From the NCBI RefSeq assembly GCF_018310695.1, contig NZ_JAGXCY010000034.1, positions 1 through 47,335 on the forward strand: a DNA stretch of 47,335 bases, read 5' to 3'. The translations under genes and the position numbers were made by a program. A model generated the notes under the pieces. That model saw only the letters and a list, made by a program, of their open reading frames with translations, did not search any database and was not told the origin of the DNA. Below are positions 23,910 to 31,700 of this stretch, piece by piece. The DNA is from Paenibacillus sp. Marseille-Q4541 (GTDB lineage: Bacteria; Bacillota; Bacilli; Paenibacillales; Paenibacillaceae). Each line of letters starts with the position of its first letter. Within the stretch, counting starts at the first letter, position 1.

Positions 23910-23945
23910 GAGGAGATGGCGTATGCTGTCTCCTCTTCTTTTTGT
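23910..23945 (+). terminator. Intrinsic terminator after the tail tube gene
   Basis: GAGGAGA pairs perfectly with TCTCCTC around a 12-nt loop and is followed by TTCTTTTTG. Confidence 0.85.
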
Positions 23946-24025
23946 CTTATGAATCAAGTAGTTGAGTTTATTGAAAGTTTGATTGTTAAGACAATTATAA
24001 TTTATAGGGAGCGTGTTAAATAAGA

Positions 24026-24490
24026 ATGGCTAAAAATATGACTGCTACTTCTCTAAAGAAATTAGAACAAAAATTAAATCAGACAGAGAATGTTGTTATT
24101 ACAGATAAATATGGTGATGAACACAATATAGCTTTATCTAAGGATTTTCGAGATTCAAAAGTAAGTAAGGTTGCTCTTCGATACTTGAAAGCATTGCAAA
24201 CTTTAAACAAAAAAACTGAAATAGAAGATGAAGATGTCGTAGATACCTCTCAACTTCTTCCCGTTCTAATTTTTCAAGAATTCACCAATATACCTATTCC
24301 AAAGGAATTGAATGTTGATCAACTTATTAAACTTAATTATGCCTTTATAGACTCCTACATTACGGCAGCTCTCTTTAATGAAATGGGACAAGAGAATATT
24401 GATAAGATAAGTGATTTTGCTAAACGCGCTAGTGAAGGAGCCAATGGGATTGGTCAAAACTTTGGAGAGTTGGCATTAAAAGCAAAGTGA
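24026..24490 (+). CDS. Tail assembly chaperone candidate
   Basis: The 154-residue, largely helical protein lies between the tail tube and the tape measure genes, the usual site of the lambda gpG-type chaperone. GGGAG lies about 14 nt upstream of the ATG. No slippery site or overlapping extension was seen, so no frameshifted longer form is proposed. The call is based on position and fold type. Confidence 0.65.
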   Translation: MAKNMTATSLKKLEQKLNQTENVVITDKYGDEHNIALSKDFRDSKVSKVALRYLKALQTLNKKTEIEDEDVVDTSQLLPVLIFQEFTNIPIPKELNVDQLIKLNYAFIDSYITAALFNEMGQENIDKISDFAKRASEGANGIGQNFGELALKAK

Positions 24491-24499
24491 GTTGATTAA

Positions 24500-24940
24500 A
24501 TGAAGATTAATGTCAGTAGTACAAAAGATTTGAATAAACTATTTGCAGAATTACAGCGGAGAGTAAATGTTACTCAGACAACTGACGTAGCTCCAACAGT
24601 AAGAGAAGAAATGAAAGATCAGATTGAACAAGTAGTCTATAGCGTGTACGACCCCAAAGAATATGAACGTCAGATGGATGATGGTGGCTTAATTGATGAT
24701 GAGAATATTGATACATATATGACTGATGCTACCACATTAGTCGTTGAGAGTAATCGTTTTGACGGTGATAAGAATGTTGGTGAAGTGGTCGTTACAGGCC
24801 AAGGATATAGTTTCCCCTTCGCATATAACGGAGTAGCTAGAGATTATATTGAGGCAACAAAAGATTCTTTAGAAGCAACCAATGCTCATGTAGCTGCACT
24901 AGCAATGGGGCTAAAGAAGACTGGACTACAGATTAAGTAA
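24500..24940 (+). CDS. HK97 gp10-like minor tail or tail-completion protein
   Basis: The 146-residue protein has the pattern of HK97 gp10-like proteins. A helical N-terminus (LNKLFAELQRRVNV) is followed by VVYSVYDPKEYERQMDDGG and ends YIEATKDSLEATNAHV. Members of this family cap or complete siphophage tails. It starts 10 nt after the upstream stop. Placement after the tube gene is unusual, since it normally precedes it, but gene order in SPbeta-like phages differs. Confidence 0.7.
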   Translation: MKINVSSTKDLNKLFAELQRRVNVTQTTDVAPTVREEMKDQIEQVVYSVYDPKEYERQMDDGGLIDDENIDTYMTDATTLVVESNRFDGDKNVGEVVVTGQGYSFPFAYNGVARDYIEATKDSLEATNAHVAALAMGLKKTGLQIK

Positions 24941-24976
24941 AAGAGTTATTTCATAAAGAGATTGGATGTGACATAA

Positions 24977-25282
24977 ATGATTCAAGTTTTTGACATGGAA
25001 AGAGCATCAGGAAAGAAAACGCGAGTTATCGAATTGCTAAAACAAGACCCTTCCCTATACTGTATTATCCCAAACAAACATATGAAACAATTTTACCCTA
25101 AGCACCTTCATAATCAGATTCTATATGGTACAGACATCATTGATCGGAGAAGTTTTGAGGGCAAAAAGGTTGCCAGAGTTGTGCTCGATGAAGGATTTTT
25201 ATACAGAAAGAATCAAATAGCTGAATTGTATTACACATTAGGATTACTAAAAATCAAAACAATTTCCTTTGGTACATCATAA
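24977..25282 (+). CDS. Mini P-loop-like protein
   Basis: The 101-residue product has a degenerate Walker A-like element near its start (ERASGKKTRVIELL) and a Walker B-like strand (VARVVLDEGFLY). It ends in ISFGTS, at a place where a sensor strand would lie. This resembles a shrunken or decayed P-loop ATPase lacking the canonical GxxxxGK[ST] spacing. The ribosome binding site is weak. It lies 15 nt before the second tyrosine recombinase and may be its partner. Function is unknown. Confidence 0.6.
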   Translation: MIQVFDMERASGKKTRVIELLKQDPSLYCIIPNKHMKQFYPKHLHNQILYGTDIIDRRSFEGKKVARVVLDEGFLYRKNQIAELYYTLGLLKIKTISFGTS

Positions 25283-25297
25283 TAACCTCTAGAAAGT

Positions 25298-26338
25298 GTG
25301 GTTTTATTGGGTAGAAAAACATACAAAAAGATCATTACAAGCGATGAACTAATCCAACAGTTTAACCCTGAGAACATAAAGCTAGTAAATAGATTCCTAA
25401 AAGACAAAAACATGAAGTGTTCCGAAGGAACAATCAATGGATATAAAAGTGATTTAAATATCTTCTTTACTTGGAACTTGCTTGAAAATGATAATAAGTT
25501 CTTTGTAGATATCCGAAAAATTGAATTTTCTGATTTCTTCAGTTATGGAATTGAGGAATTAAAATGGAGTCCAAAAAGATTTGGGCGACTGAAGTCTTGC
25601 TTAAGTAGTTTTTCGAACTTTATTGAAAACTATTTTGATGACATCTATCCATCTTTTCGCAATGTAATTTTGAAATCTATTGATAATCTTATGAATAATC
25701 CAGTTAGAGAGAAAACAATACTTCTCGAAGATCAAGTTGATGGACTTCTTAAGTATTTAAAAGATGAGCTTAAAAAACCTCAAGAGGCATGTCTCTTAGC
25801 TTTGGCTGCGAATAGTGGAGCACGAGTATCTGAGTTACTAAGATTCAACACTTCAATAATTGATGAAAACAATACTGCATTCGAAGGAATGTTTCTTGAG
25901 ACAACCAAACAGATTAAAACTAAAGGTTTTGGTAAGCAAGGCAAGCTTTTACACAAATACATAATCAAAGATAAGTTTCTTCCCTACTATAAAGATTGGC
26001 TCACTGAACGGGAAAAAATTATGACAAAGAATAATAAGGAACATGATGCTATCTTTATTAAGTCTAACGGTGAACCAGCACAAGTAAGTACAGTTCGTTC
26101 TTGGAGCACCAAATGGGAAAAATATTTAGGTGTGCCTTTTTACTTCCACTCACTCCGACATTACCTTGTTACCAACTTAACTCGTATCGGTATGGAGTCA
26201 GACTTTATTATTGAGCTTGTAGGTTGGTCAAGCAGTGATATGTATAAGGTCTACAATGACCTAACAGCAAAAGAACGTAAGTGGAAAAGTTTAGACAAAC
26301 TTAAAAACCATGTTGTTAAGGAAGAAAGTAACGAATAA
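25298..26338 (+). CDS. Tyrosine recombinase-like protein in the tail operon (YomM-like)
   Basis: The 346-residue protein starts at GTG 25298. It has an N-terminal core-binding domain (residues 15-130) and a catalytic domain with R176 (NSGARVSELLRF), a hairpin lysine (KTKGFGKQGK), H284-S-L-R287-H, W310 and tyrosine 316 or 319 (DMYKVYND). The full set suggests it is active. SPbeta carries an integrase-like gene, yomM, in its own tail region. This gene matches that position. Its job there is not known; site-specific recombination or a DNA-binding role during lysogeny are possible. It has its own terminator. Confidence 0.85.
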   Translation: MVLLGRKTYKKIITSDELIQQFNPENIKLVNRFLKDKNMKCSEGTINGYKSDLNIFFTWNLLENDNKFFVDIRKIEFSDFFSYGIEELKWSPKRFGRLKSCLSSFSNFIENYFDDIYPSFRNVILKSIDNLMNNPVREKTILLEDQVDGLLKYLKDELKKPQEACLLALAANSGARVSELLRFNTSIIDENNTAFEGMFLETTKQIKTKGFGKQGKLLHKYIIKDKFLPYYKDWLTEREKIMTKNNKEHDAIFIKSNGEPAQVSTVRSWSTKWEKYLGVPFYFHSLRHYLVTNLTRIGMESDFIIELVGWSSSDMYKVYNDLTAKERKWKSLDKLKNHVVKEESNE

Positions 26339-26358
26339 AACTATCCTTTCATCACAAT

Positions 26359-26390
26359 AAAAAGGACTCCTAATTTGGGAGTCCTCTTTT
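26359..26390. terminator. Bidirectional terminator between recombinase and membrane moron
   Basis: AGGACTCC pairs with GGAGTCCT around a 6-nt loop, with AAAAA before and CTTTT after. It can stop the rightward recombinase transcript and the leftward transcript of the 26393-27067 gene. Confidence 0.88.
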
Positions 26391-26392
26391 AA

Positions 26393-27067
26393 TTATTGAT
26401 TTACAATGGATCTTTGATTGCGACTTATTATTACACTCATTATGCTTTGCCACTGACTAGCATCTTCTAATGCTTGAGTATAAGTTGTATTTGATAATTT
26501 TAATGGAATATCACTATTTAAGATTTGTATGTTCTGGTATGGTCTTTTCAAATCATCCAAAACTATTTTTAACGAGATGCTTCTCACTTGAGTTTCGTTT
26601 TGTTTCGAGCTACTTAAACCACCTATTATTGCTCCAACTCCACCAGCTAAAACCCCACCAACTAGAGCTCCGCCAATTTGACCAGTTCTAGATACTTTAC
26701 TAATAGATACTTCATCTTGGAAAATTTCTGATTCAATTACCTTCTTAAAGTCATAAGTGTATGTACCCACTGTATTAGCAATAACTAATTTCTCTTTGTT
26801 TTCATCTAAAGCTACTACGCAGTTTGCAGCATGCAGAATATTAGTCGGAGTAAAATCTTTCACCATTGAAATCTGCGATTCCAACTTCTGTATAGCATCC
26901 TCTTTCTCTTTAGTTTCTTTGGATGATAATACTAAAAATCCAGTTATGCACAAAGAAAATACTGTTAACATCACAGGACCAACTGATATTCCATTTATAA
27001 TAACTAAAATTATACTTGGTATTATAAAGATTGCGTTAAAAATGAGATATCCTGTTCCCTTCTTCAT
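26393..27067 (-). CDS. Membrane protein with glycine-zipper segment (moron)
   Basis: The start is ATG 27067, supported by AAAGGGG on the minus strand; an in-frame ATG at 27091 lies upstream of that site. The 224-residue product has two hydrophobic helices in residues 3-48 (YLIFNAIFIIPSIILVI, PVMLTVFSLCITGFLVL) and a coiled coil. A cytosolic beta-rich domain follows (HAANCVVALDENKEKLVIAN), interrupted by a glycine-rich membrane-active segment (GGALVGGVLAGGVGAIIGGL). It opposes the late genes, has its own sigma-A-like promoter, and is closed by terminators. This is the layout of a lysogenically expressed moron. Superinfection exclusion or defence is a reasonable guess, not shown. Confidence 0.75.
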   Translation of the reverse strand: MKKGTGYLIFNAIFIIPSIILVIINGISVGPVMLTVFSLCITGFLVLSSKETKEKEDAIQKLESQISMVKDFTPTNILHAANCVVALDENKEKLVIANTVGTYTYDFKKVIESEIFQDEVSISKVSRTGQIGGALVGGVLAGGVGAIIGGLSSSKQNETQVRSISLKIVLDDLKRPYQNIQILNSDIPLKLSNTTYTQALEDASQWQSIMSVIISRNQRSIVNQ

Positions 27068-27100
27068 CTTATATCCCCTTTCCAGTTTCATACATCTTTA

Positions 27101-27128
27101 ATTCTAAATATATGCTCTTCAATGTCAA
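27101..27128 (-). promoter_or_regulatory. Sigma-A-like promoter of the membrane moron
   Basis: On the minus strand TTGACA (27123-27128) is followed after 16 nt by TAGAAT (27101-27106). It fires toward the 26393-27067 gene, so that gene can be expressed when late genes are silent. Confidence 0.65.
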
Positions 27129-27159
27129 TAAGAATATCAAGTTCATAATAGTTACATGT

Positions 27160-27199
27160 AAAAAAATCCTCGTCAGCTTATGTTGGTGTGGATTTTTTT
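27160..27199. terminator. Symmetric A/T-arm terminator between moron promoter and tape measure
   Basis: AAAAAAATCC pairs with GGATTTTTTT around a 20-nt loop. It works in both directions and isolates the moron promoter from the tape measure gene. Confidence 0.65.
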
Positions 27200-27218
27200 G
27201 CATATAACCCCCATCAAG

Positions 27219-27248
27219 GAGCGATATCTATCGCTTCTTTTTTATTTT
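27219..27248 (+). terminator. Intrinsic terminator just upstream of the tape measure gene
   Basis: AGCGATA pairs with TATCGCT across a 2-nt centre and is followed by TCTTTTTTATTTT, 24 nt ahead of the tape measure start. Confidence 0.8.
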
Positions 27249-27271
27249 AAAAAGGAAGTGATATCAGTTTT

Positions 27272-28713
27272 ATGGATAAATTACAAATACTAATCTCTGC
27301 TGGAATAAACACTAGTGAGAGTATTGGTAATATTAATGCTGCTCTAAAAGCATTATCAAGGCATCCTTCTCTTCAAAAATTGGATGTGAAAATTAATGTA
27401 GATGAGTCATTTGTTAAGTCGATTAGTAATTTTATTGAATCAACAAAGAAATTAAATGTAGCATTGGAAACTCAGAACAAAGTTACTCAAGAGACAATTA
27501 ATGAATATCGCAAGCTAGATGGAACTGTTGAGAAAGTCACACAGCAGATTCTTAAATCTGGTGAGATCATTAATAAAACTAAAGTTATTCACGATGAAAA
27601 CAAGAATAAATTAGCCGAAGAATCAGCTGCGTATAATAATCAATCGGCTTCAGTCGAACGACTTGAGAAGGATCTTAAGAATCTCAGTTTAGCTCAAGAA
27701 AAAGTTAAAAAGAATAAATATGGTGAAATAACGGGAACCAATTCAACTTATAAGTCTGATGACGGAACTCAAAAGGTAACCGCTAATTACAATAAAGATG
27801 GATTGTTAAATAGTTATTCCATATCTGAGGACTATGAAAAACTACTTCGAGACGAAGAACAATTCATAGATCAGATGTATCAACAAAGACTTAAGGCAGA
27901 ATCAAATACACGAAACTTTTATAACAATTGGGAAAAGGCTCAACAAGAACACATTAGCAAGAATGCAGATTTAAATAGAAAAGATATTCAAAATGAGAAA
28001 CAACTTGAATTAGATAGAGACAAGCAACATTACATAGCCTTACAACAAAACCGTAAAAGACAACAAGAATATGAGAAAGCAATTAAAGAAGCTGAGATAA
28101 GATTAGCTTCAGCTAGAAAGCAGTACAGAAACAACTCTACTTCTGCGAATAGCATAGATGGATTGACTAATGAGTTATCCCAGATTACAAGTGTTGGGAA
28201 CTATAAGAAGGCTATTAGTGATGTCAATACAAAACTTAAAGAAATAACTACAACATCTAAGAAGGCAGAATTGCAAGTCAATGCTCTAGGGCAACAGTTT
28301 GCAAGTGCCGCTAGTAAGATTGCGTTATGGGGTGGTATATCTACTGCCATCTTCCTTCCAATTCAAGGCTTACAGAACGCTGTACAAACAATAGTTGAAG
28401 TTAATACTCAAATGACTCAACTGCAACGTGTTATGAGTGACAACACTAACTTCGACTCAATGTTGGAAAGTAGTATTGAATTAGCAAATGAATATGGCAG
28501 ATCCATCAAAGATGTTAATGAGAATCTTATTGGATTTGCTCGAATGGGCTTCAGTGAAATTGATACTACAGCATTAGCTGAAACCACAACTTTGCTACAA
28601 AACATTTCTGATTTAACACCCGAAGAATCGGTTGATACATTAACTGCAGCCATGACTGTATTTAATATTGAGGCAGATAAAAGTATTGAGATTGCAGACA
28701 AGTTGAACGAGGT
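27272..28713 (+). CDS. Tape measure exon 1
   Basis: It encodes residues 1-480 plus two bases of codon 481 (phase 2). Residues 30-330 are coiled coil. From about 340 the hydrophobic TP901-type core begins (ASAASKIALWGGISTAIFLP). The exon ends in GAGGT, whose final U pairs with the intron A guide GCCTC. The reading frame beyond 28713 is intron sequence and should not be translated. Confidence 0.88.
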
Positions 28714-31700
28714 TAACTTATCAGCCTCCTTGTGTGATAACACACATGTAAAATCTCTTCTAATTGACTTGGAGTTCCGACTTGTCGGATAACAGGGGGC
28801 AAGTTTAAATACAGCCTGAACGACTTAACGAAGAGACTTCCTGTAATAAGGGAGAAGCGAAAGTCTGAACTTCTGTAGTAATACAGAGAAGGATACTCAA
28901 ACGTAAAGACGTTTCTGGAAGCAGTATCCTCGCTATTTCAAACTTGAAATAGTCAGTAGCTCGAATATGAGTGAAAGTAACAGATCGTGATAACAACTAC
29001 GCAGTCACAACGCAAGACCTTGCATTAGGTATCACCAAAGCTGGTTCAGCAGCAAATACATTCGGTGGGGATTCAACCCTAGCCGCCTAGTCGAGTGATC
29101 GATTAGTGAAAAGTCAGCCATATCGGGAAAACTCTGGGGACAGACAATTCCGAGGAAAGAACACTATAAAATTCAGTAAATTGTATGGGTCAATTAATAA
29201 TGGAGGTTATTAATTGATAGTTAATTGTGCGTTTTGTGATAATGAAATAAATAGAAGCCCTAGCGATATTAAAAGATGTAAGAATTCGTTTTGCAACAAA
29301 GAGTGTAAAGATAAGTTTCAATCAACTCTAAAAGGTGAAGATTCCCCTCATTACAAACAAGCCACAGTAGAATGCGGTCATTGCAATAAGAGCATAAGAG
29401 TTCCACAATATAAACTTAAGGATTTAAAACAGGGTAAAAGAAAAAATCTGTTCTGTGACAGACACTGTTTAGCTGAATGGCAGAAGATTGAGTTTTCTAA
29501 ACAACCTATTCTAAAGACTTGTAAGACTTGTGAAACGAAATATCAAACAAAAAGAGAAAATCAAGAATATTGTTCTAATATATGTTTTAACAAGTCGAAG
29601 ATTGCGAATGTAGACTTAGAATGCGATTATTGCACCACTCTACTTACAAAGAAACCTGCACAGGTTAGAGATAACAATTTTTGCTCAGTTGAATGTAGAT
29701 CAAAATGGAATTCAGAAACCAAGAATAAGCAAATTAATAAAAAGTGTACGATATGTAATGAAAATTATATAGTTCAAAACAATCGAAGAAAATCTAAGTG
29801 CTGTTCTGTAAAATGTTTAAATATCTGGAAAAGTAAAATCTACCCTAATACTCCTGAAGGAAAGTTACTTTACATCAACAACGGAATTAGATCTACTTTA
29901 AACGCAAAGCATAAAGACACAAAGCCGGAGAGAATGGTTAGAGATTACTTAAAGTCTAATCATATTCCGTATGAACCACAGAAACTAATGTACGACAAAT
30001 TCATTGTAGACTTCTACCTCCCCTCTCACGATACAGTAATCGAGGTTTTAGGTGATTACTGGCATGCCAATCCAATCAAATATGGTAACGAAGAAGATGG
30101 TTTAATCCCACTCACTCCCAAACAAGAAAGACAAAGAAACAAAGACAAAGCTAGATTCGCTTATCTCAAGACAGTTGGGCACAATATTGTAGGCATCTGG
30201 GAAAATGATATATACATAGATACGTCATTAGCAATAAAAGAGCAAATAGATTTATTTGAGTAATAATTGATTCATATATTTGCAAAGATTTTATAGTGTT
30301 ATCCGTAACGACTACGCGATTATGATGGTGACATCATAGTCCTACGCTGACTATCTTTCACCCTCCATGAAAGATAAACATAGAGTCTGTTCTGCATCGA
30401 TAATCCAATTCTTTTTTATGAATATGAAAATGCAGAGACAAGCAGAAATGACTTGTCCCCTTCTTTACCGCTAAGAAGGAGTAACAAAAAGGTAAGCTTA
30501 GAAAAGCTTTTAGGTGATACTACAGCAATTACAACAGCTACTCGTGAGAGTGGATCAGTGGTCGGTAAAATAGTTGCCGCCTAGCATAGGAATATGTTAG
30601 TGAAAAATCTCTACTTATTGACTTGGAACTCCTTAATGGACAACAAGGCGGAAGTTTAAATACACCGTGAACGACTGAGTGTAGAGATATCCAGAACGGA
30701 TAATGCGACAGTCTGAACTCTATAGCAATATAGAGAGAAATGGTCAAGTGTAAAGACACTTATTGAAGAACCATTTCCGCTACAATTTTAACTATTGTAG
30801 TCAGTAAAATTGAAATAGAATTCTTCAATTTGAAGTAACAGAGTGAACTCACTGAAAACCATCTATTCACGAATTACAACAATGGATAAATCCGAAGGTG
30901 TTTTAAAAGATGTTGGCATAGCCATGAGAGGCATCAACGGTGAAGTCCGTGATGTATCTGATATTCTTGATGAACTTGCTGGAAAATGGAACTCATTGAC
31001 CTCAGAACAACAACAAAATACAGCAGTTAATTTGGCGGGTTAAAAATAAACGGCCCCACAATCAAGTGATTGATTGTTGCAAAGTCAACCGTATCGGTGA
31101 ACACCTTAACATGTCACGATGAAGGCAATACCGAGGAAACTTTGTTTTGTGAGGACATTGTTTCTCATGAACTTAGATCCGTAACGACTAAACGTTGACC
31201 ATCTTATAACCTAAGATGATGTTATAGTCTGAGCACTATGGAAACATAGTGAGGAATGGTCGAGTGTAAAGACACTCTGAGGGTTTAACGCTTCTCTAAG
31301 AAGAACCATTCCCGCTGTACTTTTTAGTATAGTCAGTAAGGCAGAAAAGCCTGAAAGTAACAGATACTTGCGTTTCCAATTAACTCGCTTCCTTGCGCTT
31401 ATGCAGAATTATTCAATTTCGGTTAGCGCCACAGAAACAGCTCTAAATTCTCAAGGTTCATCTATGCGTGAAAACGAGAAGTATATGGACAGTCTTGCAG
31501 CTCGTATTCAGAAAATGAAAACAGCCTGGGAAACCCTTTCGGTGGCATTCGGGAATGCAGTAATCTCTGATTCGATTATTGCTATTACCACAGCACTTGC
31601 ATCTCTTTTAAATTCTACTGCAGTTATTGTCGATAAATTTGGCGCACTACCAGTTGTATTGGGGCTTGTTGCAGCTTCTTTAACATTAGTTAGCTCGAAA

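Noticed and set aside
23949..24023. 24-codon frame before the tail chaperone gene
   Set aside because: No ribosome binding site, and it overlaps the next gene's leader.
28714..28792. Tape measure reading frame continuing to a stop at 28792
   Set aside because: This is intron A read as protein. The core family sequence is lost after EVN and returns at 28988.
30843..31043. Separate 66-residue gene starting at GTG 30843
   Set aside because: The GTG is the end of intron C; the frame is exon 4 of the tape measure gene.
31368..31373. TTG at 31368 as start of a separate large tape measure gene
   Set aside because: It is the last bases of intron D; there is no ribosome binding site, and the frame joins exon 4 cleanly at 31371.
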